The position numbers and the translations under genes are program-made. From Irineochytrium annulatum (taxonomy: Eukaryota; Chytridiomycota; Chytridiomycetes; Chytridiales; Chytridiaceae), in assembly GCA_027600665.1 (NCBI GenBank), contig JADGJL010000666.1, positions 5,362 through 15,967 of the forward strand: a stretch of DNA of 10,606 bases. The letters are read 5' to 3'. The notes under the pieces were generated by a model. That model was not told the DNA's origin and did no database searches. It saw nothing but the letters and a program-made list of their open reading frames with translations. Position 1 is the first letter of the stretch. Each line of letters opens with the position of its first letter. This document shows, piece after piece, positions 1 to 7,836 of the stretch.

Positions 1-42
1 AAGCACACGTAAACGACCCTGTTTAAGGAGATAGCAAACAAA

Positions 43-48
43 ACTCAC
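43..48 (-). other. Splice donor of intron 2, PAS gene
   Basis: GTGAGT on the minus strand directly follows exon 2 (…SLVI plus two bases); unspliced, the frame ends at a TGA inside this donor. The next exon is not certain. An AAACAG acceptor ends at 19 and would resume in frame, but that intron would be only 30 nt, shorter than fungal introns usually are, so the real acceptor may lie beyond the left edge. Confidence 0.6.
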
Positions 49-1155
49 TTGATCACCAAGCTCATGCCTTCTCCTTCCCCCTCCTCAGAGGCATCGCTGC
101 CCGGCCTCCCAAACCTCCCAATAGCCTCTCGTAACTTCTCCACATCGTCCGCGTGCACGCACGCCGCCAGCTCCTTCCCTTGGAATCCCCTGCCGACGCT
201 CTCAGCGTTTCTCAACATCATCCCCTCCGCACTCGTCGCGGACCCCAGCGACCCGCGCTCGCCGTCGTCGTCGTCCAGGTCCGCCCCTTTATTGTTCCGC
301 ACATATGGCGGGCACACGTACAGAAACCGCATGCCAGGGCGCGCCGAGAGCACGGCCCAGAAGCATCGCGCGCGGCGGTACGTCGATGGCGCTGAGGGTG
401 TTGGTGAGAAATCGTCGTCGACGGCATGCTGCGCAGACGGGTGCTGGTGAGCTGAGGAGTGGCTGTAGCCGTTCGAATGTTCGCGGACGCGCGGCGCGAC
501 GGAGAGAGCGCCGGGGGTCGTGGCGCCGGGGGCGGTCGGGATAGGAGCTGGAACGGGATGTGGCGGGTGATGCGGGTTGTGGTAGGGCCGGTGGTTGTAG
601 TGGTAAGAGTGGTGGTAGTGTTCGGAGCTGGGCGCCGGCGAGGAGGACTGCGTGTCAACGCGGTGGTGCGGGTGCAATCGAGACACGAAGGAACCTGAAA
701 ACAATGTCAGACACAATGACAAAGGCGCATCCAAGAAAGGCGTCAGATCACTCACGAGGGCCGCTAGGATGCTCGTAAGGGTGATGCCGGTCGGATCGAG
801 ACACGGAAGACGCGCTCGAGTACGAATTTGCGCCTCCAGGCGCATTGTAATACCGTTCCCGATCATCGCGCAGCTGCCCGTGTGGACCGCGCTGGTGACC
901 TGGCGGCTGCTCGAACTGTTGGGGAGACTGCTTCGGCAGGTAAGGCTCTGCACCGTAATAGTGCGAGTGTTGATAATACGGCGCGGGGTAAGGCGCGGCC
1001 GCGCCCCCACGGAAACCTTCCGTCACCGGCGCAGCGGCAGCAGACGTATAGGCGCCGCTGTACGCGTATGGCCTATGCAGATGATGATCGTCGCTGAGGG
1101 GAGGATACGGCGTCGGCGCGACACCATTCGCCAAGGGAGGCGGGTAGTAAGACAT
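49..1155 (-). CDS. PAS-domain protein, N-terminal part (exons 756-1155 and 49-694; continues past left edge)
   Basis: Start chosen at ATG 1155-1153, which has A at -3 and opens MSYYPPPLANG. Exon 1 gives 133 codons plus one base; the intron at 695-755 joins it in frame to exon 2, giving about 348 residues before a further donor at 48. Residues 1-235 are low complexity: Tyr/Pro/Gly/Ala-rich, then a His/Tyr/Pro block (about 157-185) and Ser/Pro stretches. From about residue 239 there is a PAS-like domain: RARCFWAVLSARPGMRFLYV as the first strands, then after an acidic loop GRGFQGKELAACVHADDVEK, matching the usual 'G..ELxxxVHPDDxxxxR' PAS helix. In fungi such N-termini often belong to light, redox or nitrogen regulators with PAS and sometimes GATA zinc-finger domains, but no DNA-binding domain is inside the window, so the role is inferred only. 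The PAS core is interrupted by a DLDDDDGERGS insert. The rest of the domain lies beyond the left edge. PAS call is fair; exact family is unknown. Confidence 0.72.
695..755 (-). other. Spliceosomal intron 1 of the PAS gene (61 nt)
   Basis: On the minus strand the donor is GTGAGT (755-750) and the acceptor is TTTTCAG ending at 695. A CTGAC branch-site-like motif lies shortly upstream of the acceptor. Removing it joins exon 1 (ending after the first base of an Arg codon) to exon 2 in frame (SFVSRLHPHH follows). Reading through instead meets TGA three codons after the proline, so splicing is required to reach the PAS-like domain. The length is typical of basidiomycete introns. Confidence 0.85.
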
Positions 1156-2500
1156 GCTGGGCAATTCGGCGTCGCGATTTCGAGGCCGACGTGGTTGAGC
1201 TGTTGTCTCGAGTGGGTGGCCGATGACGGGATCGTGAGCGCCGTCCGATCAGCGTCTTGAAAGTCTCGGGCCACCGTGGGCGAGGGTCGACGATAGCGAA
1301 GTCGCAGGCGTCAAAGACGGAGCGGGCCGAGGAGTCGGAAACAGTCGCCGGTAAGAGCAGCCGAGGAGAGCAGCTGTGGGGGGCCCGTCGTCCTTCGTTC
1401 GATTGTCAAGGTGCAAGAGATGATGGTCTGGCCCACGACTGCGATCGGCCTGCAACGCGAACTGCGCGGAAACTTGCCGGTAACAGAAACCTTCGAAGGC
1501 CCATGGAAGTGGCCCAGACTCGGAAAAGTCTTCGCTCGATTTGGGCAGCGGCTCCGCCGCACACTCAAGTTGTTCGGTCCCGGAGGAATTAACTTTCTCA
1601 GGCTGCTGATCAACCAGCCGTTATTGACGGCAAACGGACGATTGTCGCGACTCCACAATCACCTCTGATGAACTGCTGGGAGCGGAAAAGGCTTGGAACA
1701 GAGGTAACGTGTCACTAACACACTGGCAGCGTGAAGTCGTTCCGTGGATACAGTAAAAATTGGAAAGCACGTTTGAAGGAGGCGGTCTGGCCCTTGGTCC
1801 CTTGAAAGAGACCGTCGCCCCCTGATCGGAGGCTTTGTGATCAACCTTGCACTGGAAGTGGCGAGTTTCCGTTGCCCAGCAGGTGAATCGCGCCTGCGCA
1901 AAACCATGACCAAAGTGCAAATGTTGAAAGGGCGGCATTCGATCGCATCACATGCCACGCAGTTCCTGATAAAGAAGAGCCGTGCCAGCAGGACCAAGCA
2001 CCTCGCCGCGAGGACGCCTCCGTTGATGCCAGCACAGGGCTCAGGCTTCCGACAACGATGGAGCGACCTCTCACAAGAGAAAGATAGAAAAACCCCACGT
2101 CCCCACACATCTTAGCAAACGTGCACACTCGCAGCGTCGCAGCCGCGTCCGGAGGTTTTGGACCTCTATCCCCACAGCACAAGCAACGGGAAGGAGCGTA
2201 CGTGACGGGTACTGCCACGTTCCTGTAGGTGTGCTTGCAAACCCGCGCCGGCTCCAGCCTTTCCTTAGTTGTTTCACTTACAGTCTCGGAATACTCTTAA
2301 GTTATTAATGAAAAAATTAAACATTGAGGATTCCCTCATATTTGCTAAAAGCGGTCATTACAAGGCCAGTCAGATCGCAGGTCAGATCACATCCTCATAT
2401 GGTGTGAAGACGAAAATGGAAGGGCCACAGTGTGCTCGGGTGTTAAGATTGGGGGCTGGATGTTAAAACACCAGGGATCCAGTGGTGTCGACTGATGTCG
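1156..2500. other. Intergenic / upstream region, no gene recognised
   Basis: This stretch lies upstream of the PAS gene start. On the minus strand the frame is open for about 30 codons above the chosen ATG (to a TGA near 1249), so a slightly different start or an upstream exon cannot be excluded. Several 80-150-codon open frames occur on both strands, as expected by chance in GC-rich DNA, and none shows a domain I know. I see no clear TATA box for the PAS gene. Around 2280-2400 base composition turns AT-richer before the copia remnant begins. No tRNA or rRNA was seen. Confidence 0.5.
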
Positions 2501-2935
2501 AAGGCATGATGGATACATCAGTGCTTTATTGGGTAAAGTTACACCCCTGGGTTCGTGGCAACCCTCCACGGCGGCCTTATCTTCACGGCATCTCGGCAAG
2601 GTGACTCCTATGTTGTTGACCTCGTGCATTTGGTGGCCCACTCGGAGCAGGCGCTCGTTGGCATGGCCAGCACACAAGGCATTGGCAACGTCCAGCAAGT
2701 GGTGGCAAATCTCCACCAGCGGTTCGGTCACGTCTAGAAGCGAAATCCTGGCGGCAGCGGCAAAGACGGGCCAGCTCAACATCCCTGCCCACCTCCTAGA
2801 ACAGGCGCTCAACCACTGTGACCAATGCAGTGTAACAAAGGCCATGAGGGCGCCATTCCCGGACCACCAGAAGCCGCGGGCGTCACAGCCGCTTGCGTTG
2901 CTATACGCTGACCTCGCGGGACCAGTCCCGGCTGT
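2500..2935 (+). pseudogene. Ty1/copia pol fragment: GAG-pre-integrase and integrase HHCC zinc finger
   Basis: The frame at 2555-2737 reads FTASRQGDSYVVDLVHLV… and LHQRFGHV, a copia GAG-pre-integrase segment with the first half of the integrase zinc finger (H-x4-H). A stop directly after GHV and a change of frame follow; the next frame continues EILAAAAKTGQLNIPAHLLE and NHCDQCS, supplying C-x2-C about 28 residues later, then LLYADLAGPVPAV, which corresponds to the copia 'HTDLCGP' start of the integrase core. In the element this finger helps the integrase bind DNA ends. The left boundary is unclear, somewhere between about 2465 and 2545. The protease/gag side is missing and the frame is broken, so it is dead. 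Confidence 0.8.
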
Positions 2936-3843
2936 TAGTGGGGAGGACAATCTGGCTGTCGCCCGTGATAGCCAGGAATCTCTTCCTGTCGTGCTGTACT
3001 ATATGACCATCGACAGAACTAACTCCTAGTGGATTGACTGGGTGGTGTATGACCAAAGTGGCTTCGAAAAGCTGCCCATTCAGCTTTCCAAAGAATTCTG
3101 CGGGACAATCCTGGCTGGGGAGCCACTGTGCTCCCAGCGACAGAGCAACCTCATACTCCCACCGTTGGCGAAGAGCAAGTATGAGGCCGAGTCATGTTTC
3201 AATCCCAGGATGGTACAGACCGTCCCGACAAGGGAAGCGCCTCTTCTTCGAGAGAGGTATCGTCACCCCGGCTGAGCGACTGCGTTTGTTACGTCTACTG
3301 TTATTAAGCAAACATACTTGGTTAGGACCGATTGCAAGGCGCACTGCGGGATCAACTCCGACAACGAATCGTCTCCCGGACACTCGTTCGTGGCTACGCT
3401 GTCGCTGTTCGATCGGGACAATGTCACAACGACGAGATACGGGAAGCCCGGCGTGGCTTGTCTTTTCAGGGATGTGAAGCTCCTTCACGATCGCATCCTC
3501 AAGGCCTTTGATCAATGAAGGATAGATGGCAAGTCAAGTCCGTTCATTGCCCAATAAGATCATTGACGGCGAAGTCCTTTCAGACTTCTCGTATCATGCC
3601 CTTCACCGCTTTGGCGATACGCGTGGTGTGCCCAGTGGCAACCCAGGGCCGATAAGGAGGCGCTAAAGGGGGAGGTTCAACATCTTCGACAGCACCTCGA
3701 ATGTATGTCTGCGCCAATATGACCTTCACAACGGACCAGGACGGCGCTACGAGTTTCATCACTCTTACTCACCTACGACCAACTCTTACCAACTTACGTT
3801 GGAGCTACGGTTCTGCAGCTTCACAGGGAAGGAACTGCAACAC
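2936..3843 (+). repeat. Left arm of inverted repeat: unrecognised segment following the integrase zinc finger
   Basis: The zinc-finger frame runs on as EDNLAVARDSQESLPVVLYY to TAG (3027-3029), then stays protein-like in the same frame: WIDWVVYDQSGFEKLPIQLS up to TGA 3273-3275, and YLVRTDCKAHCGINSDNESS to LLHDRILKAFDQ with TGA at 3516-3518. From 3519 to 3843 no frame is convincing. The whole segment is matched, inverted, by 7837-8740. In the right copy the normal copia integrase core resumes just past this segment (about 7830), so the segment behaves like an insert into the integrase region. I do not recognise the protein. It could be captured host sequence, a lineage-specific integrase extension or a non-autonomous element. 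Confidence 0.6.
3628..3684 (+). promoter_or_regulatory. Possible Pol III A/B-box pair (left arm; second copy at 7999-8060, minus)
   Basis: GTGCCCAGTGG (3628-3638) resembles an A box (TGGCNNAGTGG) and GGTTCAACATC (3674-3684) resembles a B box (GGTTCRANNCY). Their starts are 46 bases apart, close to tRNA spacing. The right arm keeps both (gtgcccaatgg, 8060-8050; ggttcaacaca, 8009-7999), 51 bases apart. The flanks do not fold as a tRNA (no T-stem pairing), so at most this is a tRNA-derived promoter such as a SINE head. It may be chance. Confidence 0.25.
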
Positions 3844-4223
3844 TTGATTGCGATAGAGACCGGCCATATCTCTCCCCACCGTCTCGTCGGCACTTGTTCT
3901 CACTGCCAATTTCCCTTGCCTCCCCTAACAACCTGGCGCCACCGACGCCTTCGCGCCTTATCAGTCGCTCCCTGCTGATGTCCTTGTTGGGGGTGGGGAA
4001 CCGCGCATTCATCATGCCCGACGCACCAGGGTTAGATGTGGACAACCTACCACTACGGAATCCAAGGTTGGGGTCTACGTGGACTACGTCTTCGTCTTTG
4101 GTGTTGGAGATCACTGCAGCAGAGCGCCCAAACACAAACCTCAGTAGTTGTAGCAGTGGTAATAAAAGTTTGGTAGACAATTGTATAGTTGAAAAGGATG
4201 GTGTATTATTGATGATATGATCG

Positions 4224-4232
4224 CTATTTATA
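4224..4232 (-). promoter_or_regulatory. TATA box in candidate LTR
   Basis: TATAAATAG on the minus strand, about 204 bases inside the candidate LTR, in the place expected for the RNA polymerase II promoter of the retrotransposon. The sequence after it is T- and C-containing and suits a start region. Confidence 0.45.
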
Positions 4233-4282
4233 CTTCCAACACTACCCGCCAACGCCCGACGACACCTGTCATGCCCAGGAAA

Positions 4283-4312
4283 CGCCTAGCGACGCCCCTG
4301 CGTGCTTAGGCG
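4283..4312. repeat. Hairpin in candidate LTR U3
   Basis: On the plus strand CGCCTAGC pairs with GCTTAGGCG (one bulged base) and inside it ACGC pairs with GCGT around a CCCT loop. A T run (ctttttgg) follows. It lies upstream of the TATA box on the minus strand. Confidence 0.5.
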
Positions 4313-4436
4313 CTTTTTGGTGCTTTACGAACACCGGACGCGTCCATCGGTACTCATACTACAAGGTAAGAAATGAACTAAAAGTTTAACTAAGCTGCCT
4401 ATGAAAGCTGGGGAAACACAGCCCGCAGAAATATCA

Positions 4437-4449
4437 CTCCTCCTTTCGT
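4437..4449 (-). promoter_or_regulatory. Polypurine tract, plus-strand priming site of the copia element
   Basis: On the minus strand acgaaaggaggag immediately precedes TG at the presumed LTR start and follows the RNase H coding remnant by about 50 bases. Position and composition fit the polypurine tract used to prime plus-strand DNA synthesis. Confidence 0.6.
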
Positions 4450-4496
4450 CCGAGCCCATTCATACCTGATCCATTCCCATTCGTCCGCAATGGTTC

Positions 4497-4950
4497 TCAG
4501 TCGCGTCCGCCAGAAGATGTTTGGTGAACAAGTCTTGCGGCGTTGTTGACGCCGGGGACGTGGTGAACCGAGATCTCTCCCTGCACGATAAGTTCCCGTA
4601 GATAATGGAATTTGATGTCCATGTGTTTGGACTGTGTACTGCTCATTGGTCTCTTGCTCAGGTCCAATGCTGCCGTGTGGACGCAATATAGGCGCGTGAG
4701 CTGCTCCATTGGCAGGCCGAGGTCCCTGAGGATGCGTCAAAGCCACACCAATTCCGTCGCCGCCACGTTGAGCGTGATGTACTCTGCATGCGCCGTGCTG
4801 GTGGCAATGATGGGCTGACACTTGCTCCTCAATGAGATGGCTCCTCCCGCAACCAGGAATATGAATCCCGATGTTCGTCGCATCTCCTAGTCACCGCATG
4901 TCCTAGTCAACGGCCCAGTTGGAGTTGGTGAATCCTGCAAGGTCCCAGTC
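4497..4950 (-). pseudogene. Ty1/copia RNase H domain, inactivated
   Basis: Downward from about 4945 the minus strand reads DLAGFTNSNWAVD (copia 'GYxDADWAGD'), then after frame breaks PIIATSTAHAEYITLNVAAT, ELVWL, stop, RILRDLGLPMEQLTRLYCVH, LSKRPMSSTQSKHMDIKFHY and LRELIVQGEISVHHVPGVNN. This order and spacing is that of the RNase H domain, which removes the RNA template during reverse transcription. The Glu of AEY is kept, but the Asp of the first motif is Asn (codon 4924-4926) and the 'CDN' Asp is Val (CVH). An in-frame TGA at 4737-4739 sits where Arg is usual ('WLRR'). Inactive. Confidence 0.88.
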
Positions 4951-4984
4951 CTTGTTCCAGGAGCCCAGCGTGAGTCCACGCTAT

Positions 4985-6070
4985 GAAGTCGAGGTAACGT
5001 AGCGTGCTGTTCTGTTCGCCGCATTCCAGTGGCCATTAAGTGGTGATGACACGAAGCGAGAAAGGCATCCCACCGCGGTCGCAATGTCGGGTGGCGTGTT
5101 GGTCGCTATACACGAGTGATCCAATGAGCCCACGGTAATCCCTGCTGTCGCTCTGCCTCTGGAAGATGTAGCGGCGAAGCTGTCAATGGTACCTTGTCCA
5201 GTGGGGTCCTCAGTCGAGTACGGCGGGTGCCAAATTCATCAACAATTGTGTTTGTGAGGCCCGGCTGCGAGAAGTGGTAGGTGTGGCCTCGACGTTGATT
5301 TTAACGCCAAGGTATTCGGTGAATTTCGGTCACTGCGCCGTTGTCCTTGATGGGGAAGCTGCCGCTGATGATCTTTCTACTCGCTATCGTTGCATTGCCC
5401 CCTACTAGGAGGAGGTCATTGACGTAAACAGCCATCACACCTAGCAACTAGCCCGCTGGCTTGTACAGGGGAAGGCATGGGTGGTTGCCGCTCTGCGTGA
5501 TGCCCGGTTGTTTCTGGAGGTAGGCGTTGAGTTTGTTGTCCACTTGGCTCTACTTTGCTTCAGGCCAAAAGGGCCCTGCTCCAGAAGGCAGACAAGGTCT
5601 TCGTTATCTGATCCGGTTAAACTTCGCCCTCGAAGTATGGAGGCAGCTTGATATATACTGTGTCGTGCAGCGTGCCGTTCAGGGAAGCCGCGATGCAGTC
5701 GGCGACGTGTATGTCCCCGTTGTGTTGCATTGCAACGGTGAGGATTAACGTGATTGCCACTGAGTTCACAATGGGGGCAAAGGCGTTGGTGTAGTCCACG
5801 CCTTGAATTTGCGAGAAGCCCTGCGCGCAGCTGCCGGGCTTCCTCTGCATCACCCGCCCAGACAAGTCCTTTTGACTCGGAACGTTTATTTGAAGCCAAT
5901 CACCAGCCTGCCCGCTGGCAGCGATGATCAATGACTAGCCGCCACGTTTTGTTTGCGATGAGCGAGTCGTGTTCACGGCACATTGCCGCCCAGCACTCGT
6001 AGCCGTCCAAATGCGACAGAGCTTCCTCAACGCTCTGCGGGTTCCACGTGAGGTCCGTGTAGTGCCGCTG
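4985..6070 (-). pseudogene. Ty1/copia reverse transcriptase, inactivated
   Basis: The minus strand shows the RVT_2 motifs in order, spread over several frames: LTWNPQSVEEALSHLDGYEC and AMCREHDSLIANKTWRLV (about 5945-6065), QGFSQIQGVDYTNAFAPIVN, HVADCIAASLNGTLHDTVY (retaining the Asp that corresponds to the first catalytic Asp), EDLVCLLEQGPFGLKQS, YVNDLLLVGG (5397-5426) and SQPGLTNTIVDEFG (about 5230-5265). The enzyme would copy element RNA into cDNA in virus-like particles. Frameshifts separate the pieces, and the YVDD catalytic pair is YVND (Asn codon 5418-5420). Poorly conserved sequence at 4985-5220 corresponds to the thumb/connection region. Identification is firm; function is lost. Confidence 0.9.
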
Positions 6071-6846
6071 CCGGCGGTGATGGGATGGCCGTTGCTCGGC
6101 TGTAACTAGTGCGCGCTGCTTGCGCTCCCTCTCGCCTTGGATAATGAGGCTCATGCTAATGCTTGAGTGCTCTTTTGACCCATGGCTCAGGGGACGTGGA
6201 TCTGGCCGGTGTCAGTGTGATTGTGCGCTCGTCGAGGGCGTCCACCCAGTCAGCCTCACCCGCGTCCATGTCAAAATCATGTTCCTCCCCTTCTCCTGGC
6301 GTCGCAAATTGCCAGCTCTGCCCGGACTGAGGTGCCGCCATGGGTCACTCGCATTGCGGTGTTGCTGTTGGCGCTTGATGGGTTGTGGGGGTCAAACTCT
6401 GTCATCTTCCCTCTCTCGTTTGACAGCTTTGCACGATAGTGGTACTCCGCAATGTCATGAAGGTCCGAAAACTTTTCGATTTCCCCTCCATCGTCGCTTG
6501 GGCTTTGACTAATTACACCCTCATTGATGGAAACCTATTACCTTTTAACCTCTCCCCCTTCTCAGCATTTTAAGCCGATACCCATTCGCCTTTGTCAGAC
6601 CCGTCAAGACAGACTTATTTTTTGAACACCTCAAGCTGTAATGCAGAAGTTAGCAACCTGACGTGCTCAAAATCGACTCGCCTTCTCCTTGGAGCAACCA
6701 CGCCTCTCTTGCAGGTCGTTGAAGATATCTTCCATTTCCACATCCAACTCCTGTTCTTCGTCCTTCTCCACCGAATCGCTTCCTACACCCTGCTTCACCT
6801 GCGGCTGTCCCCGCGGCTGGCCCACTCCCGTTTCACCTCATAAGGC

Positions 6847-6880
6847 TTCATGGTAGCTGGCTTTGTGGTGGCTGGCTTTA
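6847..6880. repeat. Two-copy 15-bp direct repeat coding for KPAT
   Basis: GGTAGCTGGCTTTGT is followed at once by GGTGGCTGGCTTTAT. On the minus strand the pair encodes KPATTKPAT within the Pol linker, a small in-frame duplication. Confidence 0.6.
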
Positions 6881-6961
6881 TGCAAACAAGCTTTGAAATC
6901 TTTGTCTTCCGAAGGTCCCCGCCGTCACCATCTTTCCGCTTGCCAGCTTTCTCCATACGTC

Positions 6962-7090
6962 TGGCACGCCCATCATCAACCGCGGTGCCACCATCGTCCA
7001 CGGCGCCGCCATCCTCATCATCAACCCCTGCGCCCCCATCATCCACGGCCTCCCCATCATCACCCCCTGCGTCCCCATCATGCACGGCGC
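6962..7090. repeat. Imperfect 18-21-bp minisatellite coding for VDDG repeats
   Basis: About six to seven degenerate units built on CCATCATC(C/A)ACGGCG are visible on the plus strand. On the minus strand they encode repeated (V)DDGGA/VDDEDGG units in the copia linker. Unit length varies in threes, as expected for expansion inside a coding frame. Confidence 0.7.
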
Positions 7091-7100
7091 CTTCCTGAGC

Positions 7101-7415
7101 ACTAACATGTACCGCATGTTGAGAGGACTTGGCTGGGCTGGATGCAAGCCAAAGTCGTCATCGCCGTCGCTTTCATTGTCGTTGGGCTGCTAGAAGGTGG
7201 TGGGACAATAGAAGTTGAAGGTAGGAGGTCTGCGCTGTCCTCAGGTGGTGCATAGTCAAGTCGGTCAAACCGCGTTGCGTCGAACGGCACGGAGCGGGCC
7301 TTAGAGAGCACCCTCCGCGACTCTAAATAGAGCCGGTAAAATCCTGCCCTCGCAGAAGCCAAGCAGTCAACAACGCTTGGCTTTCTCGGCCAGCTTGCCA
7401 CTGCACTGCTCCTTC
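7101..7415 (-). pseudogene. Ty1/copia integrase C-terminal part
   Basis: On the minus strand AHVLKEQCSGKLAEKAKRC (about 7370-7430) matches the copia 'H.PKEQRxGKLxPKAxKCIFLGY' block; a stop and frame change follow, and YRLYLESRRVLSKARSVPFD (about 7280-7340) matches 'GYRLWDPVxRKVxxSRDVVFDE'. This block follows the catalytic core in copia integrases and helps bind DNA. The next residues (YAPPEDSADLLPS…) grade into the linker. Broken by at least one frameshift. Confidence 0.85.
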
Positions 7416-7836
7416 AAGACGTGGGCCATTCAAACACACCCCAGATCCGAACATTGCTCAGCGACGAATCTCGCTCGCCAGTTACAGCCTCGAGTGGGGT
7501 CCTCCCTGCCTGAAGGGTCGTTGGTAAGCATATCTTGATGAAGGCCGCCACCTGTACCGCCTCCGCCCAAAAGGACGCGGGGAAGCCAGACCTCTTCAGC
7601 ATGAGCCTCGCCAAGTCGAGGATCGTTCGATAGGCACGTTCGGCGCGTACGTTGATCTTAAGATAGTATGGGGCTCTTGTCTCATGGATGATCCCGTGTG
7701 TAAGGAAGAATCCACGCAGTGTGGCCGTGGTAAATTCACTGCCGTTGTTGCTCCGGATCCCTTTAAGTTCGCGTCCCGATCGCCTCTCCCAAACCCGTAG
7801 CTCCTTGATGAACTTGGCTTTAAAATTGCTCTTGTT
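7415..7836 (-). pseudogene. Ty1/copia integrase catalytic core, 3' part
   Basis: The minus strand reads SNFKAKFIKELRVWERRSGR, ELKGIRSNNGSEFTTATLRG, FFLTHGIIHETRAPYYLKIN, VRAERAYRTILDLARLMLKR and SGFPASFWAEAVQVAAFIKI, then GRTPLEAVTGERDSSLSNVR. This is the second half of the DDE integrase core (rve family), which joins element cDNA to host DNA. The Glu in RAERAYRT is kept. The second Asp, in the usual SDNGGEF, is Asn (SNNGSEF; codon 7747-7749), and the following Gly is Ser (7738-7740). The first part of the core is missing, replaced by the inserted repeat segment (7837-8740). Confidence 0.9.

Larger units (their letters stand above)
2885..3843 (+). repeat. Inverted repeat, left arm (pairs with 7837-8880)
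   Basis: By eye this arm matches the reverse complement of 7837-8880 with several long blocks, for example around the shared TAG (aactcctag, then ggattgactgggtg), gcgaagagcaagtatg, ggtatcgtcacccc, aaggcctttgatcaatga, tacgcgtggtgtgccca and ggagctacggtt. The best stretches look about 75-80 percent identical. The right arm is longer, mainly through about 60-70 extra bases after the 'DL(A/S)G' codons and a 23-base palindrome-bearing insertion (8838-8860). Confidence 0.85.
3844..4436 (-). repeat. Candidate 3' LTR of the minus-strand copia element
   Basis: Read on the minus strand, the stretch starts with TGATATTTCTG directly after a polypurine run (4437-4449), as retrotransposon LTRs do, and lies just downstream of the RNase H remnant. 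A TATAAATAG box sits about 204 bases in, consistent with U3, R and U5 order. The LTR end is not certain: a maximum extent is the point where the left inverted-repeat arm stops matching (3843), but a shorter LTR is equally possible. A minus-strand open frame of about 143 codons (3821-4252) overlaps it and has no recognised domain. No second LTR copy is present in the window, so this cannot be confirmed by LTR-LTR identity. Confidence 0.5.
6071..7100 (-). pseudogene. Copia pol linker between integrase and reverse transcriptase
   Basis: This low-complexity spacer separates integrase from reverse transcriptase in copia Pol. Minus-strand frames include an acidic run (DAGGDDGEAVDDGGAGVDD) near 7000-7070, a Lys-rich stretch with KPATTKPATMKP, and EGEEHDFDMDAGEADWVDAL near 6250-6310. 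No catalytic domain is expected or seen. Several frame changes interrupt it. Plus-strand open frames here, such as the Ser/Pro-rich ones at 6850-7105, are antisense shadows. Confidence 0.65.

Noticed and set aside
1411..1668. 85-codon plus-strand frame ending RLLINQPLLTANGRLSRLHN
   Set aside because: It looks mildly protein-like but overlaps other open frames on both strands, shows no known domain and no splice-site support.
2387..2950. 187-codon minus-strand open frame
   Set aside because: It is antisense to the copia zinc-finger coding strand, where clear family motifs lie on the plus strand.
3621..3692. Possible tRNA gene around the A/B-box-like motifs
   Set aside because: The expected acceptor and T-stem pairings are absent, so only a promoter-like resemblance remains.
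3894..4220. 108-codon plus-strand open frame with ATG
   Set aside because: It overlaps the candidate LTR, has no recognised motif and is matched by an even longer antisense frame, as chance frames in GC-rich DNA often are.
4283..4320. Hairpin plus T run resembling a bacterial intrinsic terminator
   Set aside because: The context is eukaryotic retrotransposon DNA, so a rho-independent terminator is not expected; kept only as a hairpin.
6850..7105. Ser/Pro/His-rich plus-strand frames
   Set aside because: They are antisense translations of the VDDG minisatellite in the copia linker.
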